This document shows, one piece after another, positions 34,388 to 47,000 of a stretch of DNA of 64,000 bases. Positions within the stretch are counted from its first letter, which is position 1. The number at the start of each line of letters is the position of its first letter. The stretch is from Paramyrothecium sp. XJ0827 (Eukaryota; Ascomycota; Sordariomycetes; Hypocreales; Stachybotryaceae). Location of the stretch: the NCBI GenBank assembly GCA_020881915.1, contig JAJFPB010000007.1:2356001-2420000 (forward strand), given 5' to 3'. A program made the position numbers and the translations under genes. Below the pieces are notes generated by a model. That model was not told where the DNA came from and searched no databases. It was given only the letters and a program-made list of their open reading frames with translations.

Positions 34388-36237
34388 GAGGATTATTTAC
34401 GTGGCAAGTCATTGGACGCATAAGTCGCCGCTGCTTGCATGAGGAAACTAGACTACCGACGGGTCACCGTTATAAGCGGGACAGGAGGAGGAATTCGCTT
34501 TTCCAGATCGTTGATGCCATCGCCCTTCGAGGCGCAAGCTTGTTCGCGTGTGCGCCATACATGACCAGCGTCACGGTGACTGCGGTCGGAAATCTGGTTA
34601 CAAAAGGCTCATACATTCGGCGACACCGGTTAATGACGCAGTGTGATCGGAGGTTCGCAAGATGAATAGTCGCAGCCCTCCCGATAACGAGCAGCTTCGC
34701 ACTCTAGGCCCAGCGGAAATTCATGAGAAAAAGGAGTTGGGTCCGTTTGATCAATTCACTGGAGGAGCGAAGGCGCCAACCACGTACAGTATCCGTTTCA
34801 AGCTCCAGCGTCTTGTCCACGTCAACTGGCTGAGGGGCAGCCAGCAATGGCCCTCGACTCGGCTCCGCCAATGGATCTCGTCATCTGCACCGTTCAGAGA
34901 CGCCCACGACTACCGAGCCAATGGCGCATCCTCGTCGTCTGACCGAAGGCCCGGGTCCGCCAGCCTCTTGCTCAGCAGGATCGTCACTGCAGGAGCATCA
35001 TTAGGCCCGACGGCTCCGGAGGCGCACCCAAGTTCAAGCGGCTGCATGTTGGCGAGTCCACCACTCAAACCCAAAGCCGCCGGTGAGTGCCTGTATTCCT
35101 ATCTGTAGCCCTGCCAGCTGCATTGTGTAAGCACGCGAGATCAAGCGCCTGCATGCGCCTGGGCATGGGGGTTTCAGTGGCTCGGGCACTAGAGTTTGTT
35201 ATACGAAAGCTTGAGCGATGGAATGACTCGAGCATGACGGCAATTGCTTGAGAACCGGCACATCGAGAGAGAGGTTGCCGAGGGGCATTTGATATGGAAA
35301 TGAGCTTTTCTACTAAACTTTTCGATTCTGATTCGAAATGTCGTTACTCGCGTGCATATGCAAGCAGACGCTCTGGCATTCGGAGCTCGCCTCAACAAGT
35401 TGGATGGGTACCTTTGACAATGGACGACGTCTTTTTTGATTGCCCACGTACAGCACCTAATTAATGACACCCCACAGCCAAGGGGCTCATTCCGTTGCAG
35501 AGACGGTGGATTGAGCTTCGGCGATTTAAGATCTGAAGGAACAGCAGACAGGGGAGGCTCGTGCCACACGAGATTTCACATGGCACCTCTAATCCCATGC
35601 TCGCGAGGCGAATAAGTTGGGTCCTTGTTCTGAATTCTACGTCTATGAAAAACTGTTGGTTAATGCAAAGAAATGCCACCAAGAAAAGAGAAGGAAGATC
35701 AGAGAAAAGAATGATGCTGAGTATCAGAAAGATGAGTCAATATGTGACTAACACTGCTTCCCCTTCAAACACCTGCTTCTTTATAGAAACAAAGTGGATG
35801 TTGGATACCAAACTGGGAGAAAGGCAAATCAAGGCCAGCCACAGCAGAACACTTAACATTCCCACTGCCAATTTGGGTACCCAATTGTTAGCGCTCGACC
35901 CCGCCGTTGCCTCTTAGTCGAAGTGACTCATGGCGCCGTCCCACTAAATCCGAGGCTGGGCGTTGGCCTGATTGACGAACAACCGAGATACTTGCTACTT
36001 GATATTGCCGCTCGGTTTCCATAAAGTGGCAGAGCTCTACGGCTCGAATCCGGTTGGAAGTAAATCGAGAATCCTCAGTATCATTCTGTTTCCTTTGTAG
36101 GCGTTGAAAGGAGTTCCCCTATTTGTTGAAGTTACCAGCCTATAATTCCCGAGGTTTTTGTTGCCTCTCTCATCTCATTCAGACGTCACCCCTTGATGCT
36201 ACAGGTGCAGCAACCATTGGCCTCATCAAGCTTGACC

Positions 36238-38310
36238 ATGATTGCCCTCAAGCCAACCCCAGATGGTTCGCCGCGGACCCGGAAACAGGCCGTCGCGCAG
36301 CCACCGCCATCCCGAGTGGTCCCCAAGCCGGTACCTCAGTCGCAGACTCAGGATCCCCGGTCATACCACATCGAACAGCTGAAACGTCGGTTTTCACCCA
36401 AGGAGACCACCAACCCCGATGGCTCGACCTCTATGGCCTTCAAGCTTGTTCCTTCAGATCCGGATTTTCCATATGAGCTAGCCCACCTTGAGTGCGACAT
36501 CCGCGTTCCTGCAGCATACCCGGAGGAAAGGCCGGCCCTGCGCGTCAGGAACAAGGACATCCCCCGAGGCTTCGGTATCAACATCGAAAGGGGGTGGGAG
36601 AAGCTGGCCGAGGAGAGGAAGAACGCCACGTTGCTGGCACTCACAAATGCTTTGGACAAGAACCTGGAAAGCTTCTTGTCTGAGCAAAAGGTTGAGACGG
36701 TGAAGCTGGTGGCGTTCAGGGATACTCGACATCTCGATGCAGATGCCACCAAGGCAAACGCGGTCAATGAGCAGCCCGCGAAAACTTCTGTTGCACCGCC
36801 GGCGCCTCCAGTGAGGCCCTACGTGTACCAGGAGTCTTACACCAAAGAGCAGATGAATGAGGCTAGGGCTCGCAGGGCGCAGGAAGTGCGTCAGCTCGAG
36901 GCGAGAATGGGCCGGATGCTCATGTACCGACGATCCGCTGACGGTATCGTTTACACATTACCGATAGAACCGAAGCGTAGGGCGGAACTACCACCCGGCC
37001 TGCGCCCTGTGAAGAGTCTCCATCTTATTGTTCCGCTCCTTTACCCTCTGCAAGATCTTCGGATCCAACTCAACCAAGCGGAGTCGGACGTTGCCGAGCC
37101 GGTTGAAGAGTTATTCGCAGAGAGAGCAGCACAGCAGAAGCAGATGACACTCATGAGCCATATGAACTTTCTCGCTCAGAACCTACACAGTCTAGCAAAG
37201 CAGGCAGAAGCGTCCACAGCAAAGGCAAAGGCTGAAGCAGAGGCAGACGCAGCCGCAGCCGCAGCCGCCTCAGCATCTACAGCCTCCCAGGAACCAGTAA
37301 CGAGCGGCCAACAACCTGCTGCGACGTCATCGGCAGAGCGAAGTCACATTCAAGTGATCCCGCGCCCTCCGGAATGGTCCGTGGGTCATGATGCGGAGGA
37401 TTCTTCGGAGGAGTATACTGACTCCGGAGACGAGGACGATGGCGGTGCAGTGCTTGAGGACATCCAGGAACCAGCTCCACTACCGGCTGAGACACCGGAA
37501 CGTGGAACAATGATGTCCTTCCCTTCGGTGGAACTACACGGTATTGAAGTGCTTAAAGTCTCAATACTAAGCATCAGCGTGAAATGCGATCGATGCAAGA
37601 CTGTCAATGATTTGACGGGTCTTAAGCCCGAGGCTGAGAAGGCGATAAGCTGCAAGAAGTGTGCTGCAGGAATGGCGGCCAAGTTTCGACAGACATTGGT
37701 TCACGAGCATTCCGCCAGGGCGGGTTTCCTGGACCTCTCAGGATGCAAAGTCGCAGACATGCTACCGAGCACCTTTGTTCCTACGTGTGAGAAGTGCTCA
37801 ACTGATAGCCAGGGCCTCGTGTCTGTGCGCGGCGAGACGACGACCAACGTGTGCCGGGAATGTCACGGCAAGTTCACTTTCAAAATCCCAGAGGTCAAGT
37901 TCCTCTTCATCACGCCGGGAACCCTTCCCCCACCGAACATGGGACCCCGTCAGAAGCAAGTGAAACTCGGCCTCCACGCGGGCGAGCCCCTCCCCGGGCG
38001 CGGCACATGCGCGCACTACCGCAAGTCGTACCGATGGTTCCGCTTCTCGTGCTGCAGCCGGGTGCACCCCTGCGACAAGTGCCACGACGACACCGAGGAC
38101 CACATCACCGAGTGGGCGAACCGGATGATTTGCGGGTGGTGCAGCCGGGAGCAGAACTACGCCGTCGATGCGTGCGCCTTCTGCGGCCGTAGCGTCATCG
38201 GCAGGAAGGGCAAGGGGTTCTGGGAGGGTGGTAAAGGAACGCGAGACCAGAGGCTGATGAGCCGCAAGGACCCGAGGAAGTATAAGAGGCTAGGAGGGAA
38301 GAAGGATTAA
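36238..38310 (+). CDS. CHY-type zinc-finger protein with N-terminal RWD-like region
   Basis: This is a single exon of 690 residues. The N-terminal 150 residues (SMAFKLVPSDPDFPYELAHLE, then VPAAYPEERPALRVRNKDIP) look like an RWD or ubiquitin-conjugase-like fold. A charged, Ala-rich coiled-coil region follows at about 300-370 and an acidic patch at about 390-425. Two CxxC pairs near 465-495 and two more near 530-560 could form zinc ribbons. The last 105 residues are a CHY zinc finger (CAHYRKSYRWFRFSCC, then CDKCHDD, CGWCS and CAFCG). CHY fingers occur in the ubiquitin ligase PIRH2 and in yeast Hot13, which functions in mitochondrial intermembrane-space import; here no RING is seen. The start at 36238 has an A at -3; an in-frame ATG at 36196 is the alternative. 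Confidence 0.85.
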   Translation: MIALKPTPDGSPRTRKQAVAQPPPSRVVPKPVPQSQTQDPRSYHIEQLKRRFSPKETTNPDGSTSMAFKLVPSDPDFPYELAHLECDIRVPAAYPEERPALRVRNKDIPRGFGINIERGWEKLAEERKNATLLALTNALDKNLESFLSEQKVETVKLVAFRDTRHLDADATKANAVNEQPAKTSVAPPAPPVRPYVYQESYTKEQMNEARARRAQEVRQLEARMGRMLMYRRSADGIVYTLPIEPKRRAELPPGLRPVKSLHLIVPLLYPLQDLRIQLNQAESDVAEPVEELFAERAAQQKQMTLMSHMNFLAQNLHSLAKQAEASTAKAKAEAEADAAAAAAASASTASQEPVTSGQQPAATSSAERSHIQVIPRPPEWSVGHDAEDSSEEYTDSGDEDDGGAVLEDIQEPAPLPAETPERGTMMSFPSVELHGIEVLKVSILSISVKCDRCKTVNDLTGLKPEAEKAISCKKCAAGMAAKFRQTLVHEHSARAGFLDLSGCKVADMLPSTFVPTCEKCSTDSQGLVSVRGETTTNVCRECHGKFTFKIPEVKFLFITPGTLPPPNMGPRQKQVKLGLHAGEPLPGRGTCAHYRKSYRWFRFSCCSRVHPCDKCHDDTEDHITEWANRMICGWCSREQNYAVDACAFCGRSVIGRKGKGFWEGGKGTRDQRLMSRKDPRKYKRLGGKKD

Positions 38311-38746
38311 GCCGAGTGCATATTCTTTAAGCGTCTCTTGATTTGTTTGAACTATTGTACCAAAAATAGGCAATCCATTTCGAACAGGCAATGCATGGGG
38401 TCCACACCAACATGCAAACCGGTTTTTACCACACCAACATTTACACTTTGCATTGTTGATGTTTTCGTAGCGACATTGCTTTTGTTTCTTTTCTCGCAGA
38501 TGTCAAAACGTCAATGGCAGGGGAAAAGAAACAAATCCTTGCCGAAAGTGACATAGATTCGCGTCACTGTTTATAGTGTGACGTCAAGTGGCAGCACCCT
38601 TGTGCGCGACGCGTTTGACAACTTCATATCTACGGTAGCTACAACCGTCAACCACTGCCCAGATTCCCCCTCATCGCAAATGCTGGTTCTGACTGGCTTC
38701 TTGTTCTACCAACGTCGCCCAAAAATTTGACTACGCAAGTGTTGCA
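38311..38746. promoter_or_regulatory. Intergenic region between two + genes
   Basis: This includes the promoter of the gene starting at 38747. A GTGACGTCA-like site lies at about 38577-38585, a possible CRE/bZIP-type element; no other feature is seen. Confidence 0.45.
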
Positions 38747-39973
38747 ATGCCTCCCAAGCGTAAGGCTCTCGAGCCCACCAACGGGAATGTGGGTTCATCA
38801 CCAAGCAGCGCCAAGAAGACCAAACCCAACGCTTCGGGTTCAACGTCTGAGGACGCGCAAGAGCATGATGCAGCGCTGAAGGCAAAATTAGCGCAGCGCA
38901 GCGCTCGCTGGTCAAGTGTCTCAGGTTCCAAGAATCTCGACACGGACTACTGGACTTCCATGAAAGACCCCAAATACGCGTATGAGTTTATGTGCGTGTG
39001 CAACCCAGCACGCGGTGGTGAGGACGAGGACGAGGATGACGAGGATGGCGATGAAGACGACGACGCTTCAGGTGGCACAGGCAAGGCCACGGAGAAGCAG
39101 CCTTGCGACCAGGGTGACAAGTGCCCTTGTGGCAAAACCGCCGCCTCCATCCCTGACCATCCTTATGTTGTCTCTAGAGCCGGCTTAAAGAAGCACCGTA
39201 TGGCCGGAGACATGATGGACCTCCGTATTCCTGATGCCTTCTCAATGTACACTTTCAACGACCACTCGTCATACGGAGCCCTCGAGGTCGTGCAAAATCT
39301 GATGCAGGACTTTGACGAGGCCCTTAAGGCAAACGAACGGGGCGAGGCTTGGGCTGTGGTTGAGGGCTTCGTGCTCTTCATGCTTTTCGGCGACGGTCCC
39401 ATGATGGGCATGGCAGACGACGGTGACAGGATCCGCGATACGGCGGCCTTGATTGCGAGGATGGTCCTCGCCGCACTGGCCATGCTGGACGCCCAAGGTC
39501 AGCTTTCCAAGGACTCAGAAGTCAAAAACATTGGTTACATCATCTCACTGAGTCTGAAGATGGCGGCCGTGATGCGGGATATGAGCCTACTGGATGAAGC
39601 CAAGCCCTCCAAGGCCAAGACGTTCAAATTCAACGGCGACAACTTTGACCTGTACCTGCTGTCATACGCCAAGCGGTGCGGCATCACACCGGTCGGGATC
39701 AAGAACATCGACGACAAGGGCATCACGATGCCGAAAATGGATGGCCAAGACCCATGGAACTGGACGAGGGCTTTCGCAACCTACAAGCGGGAAGACCCCG
39801 GCTCCCACCCAGCCTCCTTCGGGGCCCGCGCCCAGTCCATCGGCGGCGACAGCCTCGACATCACTACCTGGCCCAGTGCCGAGCGGAAGCGATGCAGCTT
39901 CGATAAGAAAGATCCGCTTCCGAAGGATATGGTGAAGAAGCTCAAGGAGGGGCTTGTGCTCTGCCGTCAATGA
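38747..39973 (+). CDS. Uncharacterised fungal protein with a Cys cluster
   Basis: This is a single exon of 408 residues with a good start context (TTGCAATGC). The N-terminus is basic and nuclear-like (MPPKRKALEP, SSAKKTKPN). A cysteine-containing block (FMCVCNP, later CDQGDKCPCGK) is interrupted by an acidic run at about residues 91-107 and might bind a metal. The remaining 270 residues are helical and soluble, with conserved-looking blocks YTFNDHSSYGALEVVQNLM, EGFVLFMLFGDGPMMGMADD and DPWNWTRAF. It does not match a family I can name. Codon use and continuity support a real gene. Nothing in the neighbourhood indicates a role. Confidence 0.78.
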   Translation: MPPKRKALEPTNGNVGSSPSSAKKTKPNASGSTSEDAQEHDAALKAKLAQRSARWSSVSGSKNLDTDYWTSMKDPKYAYEFMCVCNPARGGEDEDEDDEDGDEDDDASGGTGKATEKQPCDQGDKCPCGKTAASIPDHPYVVSRAGLKKHRMAGDMMDLRIPDAFSMYTFNDHSSYGALEVVQNLMQDFDEALKANERGEAWAVVEGFVLFMLFGDGPMMGMADDGDRIRDTAALIARMVLAALAMLDAQGQLSKDSEVKNIGYIISLSLKMAAVMRDMSLLDEAKPSKAKTFKFNGDNFDLYLLSYAKRCGITPVGIKNIDDKGITMPKMDGQDPWNWTRAFATYKREDPGSHPASFGARAQSIGGDSLDITTWPSAERKRCSFDKKDPLPKDMVKKLKEGLVLCRQ

Positions 39974-42900
39974 GTCGGATGTGTTTATTTTTATTTTGGG
40001 AAAGTTTCCTGAATGATGATGGTGATGGATGATGACTTGAAGAGAGCTGGCTCTCTCATGTAAAAGCATCTGTAAGATATTGTTCATTTAGCTTGTTGCA
40101 CTGCCGGCTGGGGCAGTTACGCAGGATTGGGACGTGTATTTGGTAGCTCCCCAAATTGATGTTACTCCATAATCGTTGCTAATGAGTTTTCTGAGTGCTG
40201 TTCTTCTCATCGGTTTTACCTAGTAAATGGGAAAATGCCATACGAGGGACGGGTAATCTATGACTGGGGCTGATAGCCTGAGTTGCGCTACACAATCGAC
40301 GCCTACGCCTTCCTTGATACTGATCATGTCCTGTAACCCTTACTACACAGCCTCGAGCGAGCGACTGCTGAGGTTTGCCTGACCGATTGTTTTTTTTACT
40401 TTTGCAATCTCGGTCACATAAATTGCATGTGCTGCTTGATAATCTAACGTTGTGTTGCGAGTTATTTGGTACAATATCGGTTCAGAGCAATGGTTTAGAG
40501 CAACGAGAAACAAGAGCAAAGGACAGGTCCACGAATGGGATATCAGACCATTCGTGTAATGCCAGGAACTCGCAAATGGACCAAGTGGCTACGCTCTGGT
40601 AACCAATCAAGTTGGAGATATTTGATTTACCAATCTTCGCGGTACCATGCCGATGCCTTCGGATAATGATTGGTAACATCATCCACAGCAGACTCTTGCC
40701 GTGGCTCGGTACAGAAGGATCCGATCAGAAGGATATATCTTCTTGGGTATACAGGAGCTTTGGTCCGCAAGGCGCCATACTCCGCTAGCGTTGGGAGGCC
40801 ATAGCCCGCCTACTTCCGTCTTCTCCACGTGAAGGACGCGGAGCGAGGTTGTGGGGAGCTCCGGGGTGATCTACAAAAAGACCCTGCAGTAACCCGGCTC
40901 CTCGGTTCCAAATGGCCCGCTGGGCCGTGGAGATGATCGGACCAAAGCACAAAGTTCGGACGCTGCTTTCACATGCATTCCCTCATCACCCGGCGCTATC
41001 ACGCCCGTGGCACTGGGGACAAAAATTCCATAGAGGAGTGTTTGAAGGGGGAAGCTGGGCAAGTCCCGCAAAGGACCGATTGGGTACCCAGCGGACCCCG
41101 TTTCCTGATTCGGAAGTTGAAGCGGACAGCCCCCGATTGCGAAACGGACAACAGCCACGTTGGGACCATTCCATCGAAGCGATAGGCAAGCGAGGCGTGG
41201 AGCAGTAGAGTGGTTGTCACGCTTGTTGGCAGGCAATGCTTCCATCGTTCCTTGCACGCACCGGTAGGCTATCGAGATTGTCCGGAGGCCTGGACCAGAC
41301 CAGTGGCTGGGTTCACGTAGCCTATTTCGCGGACCAGAACCGCTGCTTTGGTGTACTAAGCCACACAACCAATCCAGATTATCGGCCGCGGTGCTTCCCT
41401 ACTAGTGACATGTGCTTACACGGCCATGTAGGTCAACTAGAAGCATTGGCCTGGTTATCAGAGCCGATGGGATCGATGACAGAGATTGTGCATTTGACCT
41501 AATCGAGCACATCCCCGACTCGGGTCAGCTTCCCCGTCCGTTGAGGAGCAATGCGCGAACAGGGTTAGGCTATGGAACGGTGGAGGATGTTGGTGATGGG
41601 GGATTGACGGATTTGACCTCAACCTCGACCTCGACCTCGCTAAGCGACTCGGCTCCGAAACCAGGCCAAGGTGAGGCGTTGGTGACAGGTGAGCGGAAAA
41701 GCAGCAGATTCGTGGGATCTCAGTTGCTGGCAAAGACGACGAGCTGGGGGGGCGCAACGTCGGCTTCCCTGGTTCCCTGCTCTTCGGCTTTTCATTCTTT
41801 CTTCTCTGACGGCAGCGGACAAGGGTGCAAGATGAACCGGCACGGCGCGTTGGGAACAAGTTCCGCCAGGCCAATCCCCCCGTGCCCTGAGCCAACGAAC
41901 CCTGACGCCTCCCCCAGCAAACTGCATGCTCACCTTGCGAGGAGGCGCGCGAACCCATGGCAGCAGGCCCGCGGCACGTGGGGAAGGGGGAACACTGTGG
42001 TGATGCCAGGATGGGAAGGACAAACAGAAAGGGGGCGTGTGGGCAGAAAGGAAAAAGAGCGAGGGAAGGGGGGAAAAAAGGCCGCGCCCTTGCTCACCGG
42101 TCCATGTCAGCGACGCCATCGTCAAGGATTTTGGTGAGCTTGTAATGAACCTTAGAGATTGAATGAGTGTGGGGGTGGCCTCCCTCGCGATTTAAAATGA
42201 TCGAGAACATTTTCGGAAGCACACGCCTGTTCGATGCAGAAAACGGTCGATAACGGAGTGTCAGGTAGGGGGGGGGGGACTTAAAAATAATGCCATTAAA
42301 GGCCGAAAAATAAAATACAATAAAATGAAAGGAATTTTCCATTACATGACTCCTACCCCATGTCCGTTCCATACTTCGTAGTATGAGAGCTCTTTTGATT
42401 AATCCCGGCCACACCTGGTACGTGCTCGCAGCATCCAGCATGAGCCCCGTCGTTATTCAAAACGGGCACTCGCGTCAAGCAGCCACGCATTGCTCGTTCG
42501 ATACCCAGGGCCGGTGCCACGGGCATTGCGCGTGCAGCCAACGTGGAAGAGTAGCATCGCCGGGCACGGTTCATCACGACTTTGATGCACCACCCCCCTC
42601 CCTACCCTTCCCGAGTTTCATTTTACTCAGAGGACGGGGGGGGGAGGATTCTGATACTGCCCACGACACGGGGAGGATGCAATTGAATCGTGTCATGCGA
42701 AGGACCGTCTCAAGTGACACGGGCCGCTTCTCGCAAATTGCCGGTCACGAAGTCTAATCCAGCTGAATGCCCGGTTTTGGTAAGGCACGTTGACGATCGT
42801 GGGGGGAAGAGAAGACCGCTCCCGCGGCTTCTAGAAGGAAACCCGTGCTACCCATGCAAGGCAATTAATTGCTGACCGTCAATGCCATCTCGGTCAAACC

Positions 42901-44006
42901 TGACCGCGAGACAATGCTGAAGACGTTTTACTTAGTTTACCCTTAGTTCAGCAGCCGGCATGCTGCGCAACTACCGTCCAAGTCATGCGCCGCCGCATGG
43001 CCAGATCCATGGCTGCGCGCTGAGAAGACCGCTCGGAGCCGAATAGACGCCCAGCCGGTGCATCAGCCATGGCATCGCCAGACGTTCAATTCTCTACGCG
43101 ATCCTTGCTCGACCAGGGAGCCGTTGCCCAAAGCCCGCGTCGACCAAGGCCCACGACCCGAGCCAAGGTGCGAGCTGGTAGCCGGTCTCTGCTCCGTGGC
43201 TTGACGCCTGGTCCGACACGAGGAGCAAGCCATGCAGCGCTTCGCCATCATGCTCCAATCTGCCCTCCCCCCGGGGGGGGTTTCCAGCTGATGCGTCTCG
43301 CCTCGCTTGTGGACCACCTCCGTGGGGTTTTCTTGACAGCTGCATGCAACGCACGTACGCACGCACACGCGCGCGCATGCAAGCCTCAAGCCTCAAGCCT
43401 CAAGCCTCAACACTCAACACTCAACGGCCATCGTGTTTGCAGAGGTTTGGACGGCCGGAGATCAGCCATGTTCGTCATCGTGGATATGCATTGGCGCCTG
43501 TGGCTTGCTCCTTTAGACATGGCTGAGAGTCTCGATGTGGAAGGTCTGATTGTCATCATTCTGCGTGCGACAAATTGACCAGATAAAAGGACGAGATAAA
43601 CGGGTTTATCTTTGTTTTTGTTTTTAATAGTGATTTTCCAATTTTTCTCTTTGTGTAAGTGAATCCCTTGGACAAGCGAAATAGCGTTACAAGGATAAGA
43701 ATGACAGCTGACATTAAGCCAGTAAGTAAAATGCTCTGTTGCCTGCTCCTTGGTCCCATTCAGTTCAAAGATTCAAGCCAGAAGAAATGCTAGAAAGAGG
43801 ATTCAACTTGTTTGCAGGTAATCTCACGCACGTCGTTTAGAATCCTTAACATAACATCAGTTCATTCATGTTGTGAGTAAGTAGAGATAGAAAACAGGCT
43901 CTCCCAATGCAAGCATATTACAAGTACATCTAGCAATTTCGTCGTACCAAAGAGTGCTGACGCCACAGCATCCTGGCCAGGACATTCGAAACAACCCAAC
44001 TGAAAG
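39974..44006. other. Gene-poor stretch bordering the metabolite cluster
   Basis: Four kilobases hold no supportable gene. Open frames such as 41412-42137 (+) and 43069-43578 (+) lack motifs. Simple sequence is concentrated here: G runs at 42268-42278 and 42636-42644, a C6G8 block at 43267-43280 and a 7-bp tandem array at 43380-43421. This may mark the boundary of the cluster to its right. Confidence 0.5.
43380..43421. repeat. 7-bp tandem array
   Basis: Four CAAGCCT units are followed by two CAACACT units. It lies just after a CGCACGCA-type alternating stretch. Confidence 0.9.
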
Positions 44007-47000
44007 TTAGCAGCTGGGGTCTACCATCTCCGCATACTTCGTGAACTCCTCGTCCGTCAGGAACATCTCCAGCTCCTCCGGGTGGGTGCCCAGGGCAAGC
44101 TCCACGCCTCCGTCTCTCCTCATGGGGAAGATGACCAGGAATCGGAAGCGGCCATTGCCGCGCTCCAGCTGGGGCCGCATCGTCTCGGGCGAGCCCTCGT
44201 TGGCGAAGAACTTGTCTCCGAAACAGACCTCGCGGGTCGGGAACATCATGGTGTTCGAGATCATGGCGTGCATGTGCTCCAGGCCCATGTTGGCCGTTGA
44301 GAACCTGCTGTGATCCGGGAGGGACTGCAGGATTGTGAATGCGTCGTGCACCAGCGAAGGCGTGATGCGCGCAGCAGACTGGCGGAGGAGGTAAGCAACT
44401 TGCCCAATGCTTGTCTCGTCGGAGCAGAGGGTTTCCACGGGCATGCTGGACCGATTCAAGATGAGCATACTACCCATGTATGTTTCAGGCAGCAGAGAGG
44501 AAAAATATGGTCGACCGTCGGTCGGTAGCTCGAGGATGGACATGTCGTCAGGCCCAAAGGTCTGCTTGCGAATCTCCTTGGCCACTCGATACCGCGCTCT
44601 GATGGCGGCGCGCCAGAGGAAGGCTTGCACAATGTCGCTGATGGATGTGATGACGCCCTTAGCCGCGGGGTCGGCAATGACATCCTGCTTCATCTGCTCG
44701 AGTCTGTCGGGCGTGATCAGGAAGAGCGTGGTGGTCATGCATCTTTCAGCCCGAGGCAGTGGCCACACAGAATGCAAGGGGAAGACAGGGCGTGGAGGAA
44801 GAGAAACCTCTCTTGGGCTTCTCTTGGAAACGACCGACGTCTCAGTCGCTGGTGTTTTCTGGTCGTCGCGGCCCCCGTCGGACTGTTCCTCCTCTGGCGG
44901 GAAGAACGGCAGAAAGCCCCAGGTACCGGGGTCGATCTCGTCAACCGGTCGGGACCATCCCTCCTGCTCGTGAATAATCTCTGGCAAGCTGTGGTTGAAG
45001 CTCTCTGGGTCATACCAAGAGCACGTCGCCGTCTTGTCGCCTTGCAGGTATCTACAATTCTCAGCCCACGCCTTTAGAGCAATCATAACCCCAAGCCCGT
45101 CCAGGCAGCAATGGTTCAAGTCGACTGCGATGATGCAGCCACCTCGGACAAAGTTGACTTGCCCCACAAAGATGTCGGCGGGCATCTTGGGGAAAGTATC
45201 ATCCCGGAGAACAAGACTGTCTTTGAAACAAGATGGCGCGAAGCCAGCCTCTCTCATCTTGTTGAACGAGGGAAGAACATCAGAGAGATCCTTGTAAACC
45301 AAACGATCGCGTGCTGAAGCCGCTTTGGAGAGGGGAGGAATCGTGACGCAGAGATCTCCTTTGCTATACCCTATCTCTTGCTCAGAGCAATTCATCATCT
45401 TGCCGCTGAGGGCTGGGATCATGTCGAATGTCCGGTTGAGGCCCTCCTGCAAGTTGGCGAAAACCTTCTCGTAAACAACACCATCGTGGAGGGGGAAGTA
45501 GAACATCAAGCCCATGCCGTGATTCGGGTTGACGTAATCAAAAGCATTCAGCCGGAACGACTGCCGAGCTTTGTGCTGGGCAATCATGGCTTTCATGTTC
45601 GCTACAGTGTCGTCAACCGGCTTGGCGACTTCGACCGCCTCGTCTACACTTCTGGCCTCGGCTGCCAGGCGAAAGACGATGTCGGAAAGCTTGTCAACGG
45701 ATGGGCTTGCATACACGTGGCGAGGAGCAATCTGCTCGTCAAGTCCCGTGGCCGCCCGGAGCGACTTGACTAAGGCGAAAACACCAAGTGAGTCCAAGCC
45801 CAGCTCGAATAGGTTCGCATCGACAGGAGCCTCTTGAACGTCTTGGAGTGTAGACGCAAGAATCTCGCCAATGCATGCTTGTACCGAATCTAGTGACTCC
45901 AAGTCGACAGTGAAAGTCCCCGTTGCGTTCTCGTCGCGCGAGTTGTAGAAACGTTCAATGTAGTCAGCATAGAGTGTCAGGGTAGCAGGTCGCTTCACAG
46001 TGCCCTTGTCAGTGCGGAAGAAGGGCTTCTCGGGCTCCGCAAATGTGACAAAGTCCCTCAGCAGCTGATTCTTGTGTCGAGATATTGAGTTTGCTTTCTT
46101 GACCGTGTCCCAGATGCTATCGAGTAGCTCATCTGTCTTATTCAAGGGATCTTTCAACTCAACGAGAAGCCCTGCCTGTGGCCTCCCCGTGCCAAACACA
46201 AGGCACCCGTCGATTGCGGGGTGTGTAGATATGAAGGCCTCCAGCTCTAGAGGTGATATTTTGTATCCGTTTGACAGCACGACGAGATCATCGCTCCGGC
46301 CCTTGAATGCCCATAGATTTGGCTTAGTATGGTGCCTCATGTACAAGTCCTTGAAGTTGATCGACTGCTTCTCGGGAAAGGTATGGAAGATGCCTTGGAA
46401 GAGATCGGAGTGCTCATTGCGATGCACCCAATGCTCAAAAGTATCCTCGTCAACCTGCTTGAACTCGAAGCCGGAGTACGGATGGAAGCAGAACCAGAAC
46501 CAGTCTTCTCGCGGGGTCACCAGGTTGCCAATGAACAAACCCTCCGTCGTGCCTGTCAGGTTCAGCACTCTGATGACCTCGTTCACCTTGCCAGCCCTGA
46601 TGGGGCTCACAGGGCCGCCGGACGCGCAGATGAATTTGGACGGCTTAAGCTTTGCCAAGACGTCAGGGGTTTCCCCCAGCTCGTCGACAAGGGAGGGAAC
46701 CATGCTCCAGATATCAATCTTGGCACGCTCTGCAAGGTTCTCCACAAGATTGACGTTGGGAAGCACTCCCACGGGGCCTAGGACACAGTGCAGGTTGAAA
46801 AGGGCAGGCATTAGGATATCCATAATGATGCCAGCACCCTGATATCGTTGTGGTCAGCAAATCACATCCTTTGTGCTTCCGCAGGCTCAGCAAGGGTCGA
46901 AGGGACTCACATGGCTCATAGGAAAGGCCGAATAGATCCTGTCCCCAGCGATCCAGTCAGCTGTCCAAGGGAGAAGACCGTCATCGCCATCTACAGGCGG

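Larger units (their letters stand above)
31122..36237. other. Gene-poor stretch with low-complexity tracts
   Basis: Over 5 kb hold no supportable gene. Visible structure is a GGT/GTG-rich then A-rich low-complexity tract at about 33730-33857 and a TG dinucleotide run at 34344-34387. The open frame at 34662-35108 (+, 148 codons) has an ATG but no recognisable motif. I see no inverted terminal repeats, target-site duplications or transposase fragments, although decayed elements too diverged to recognise by eye are possible. Confidence 0.5.

Noticed and set aside
34662..35108. 148-codon + frame in the gene-poor region
   Set aside because: It has an ATG but no recognisable protein character and no adjacent exon; below the standard for a gene call.
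36030..36070. tRNA-like GGCTCGAATCCGG sequence
   Set aside because: It resembles a T-loop, but I could not build matching acceptor, D and anticodon stems around it.
43380..43421. Possible telomere-like or CRISPR-like repeat
   Set aside because: The unit is 7 bases, not TTAGGG-type, with no spacers; it is an ordinary microsatellite.
46072..46842. 256-codon frame antisense to the ICS-NRPS-like gene
   Set aside because: Compositionally biased shadow of the true gene, with no splice partners or motifs.
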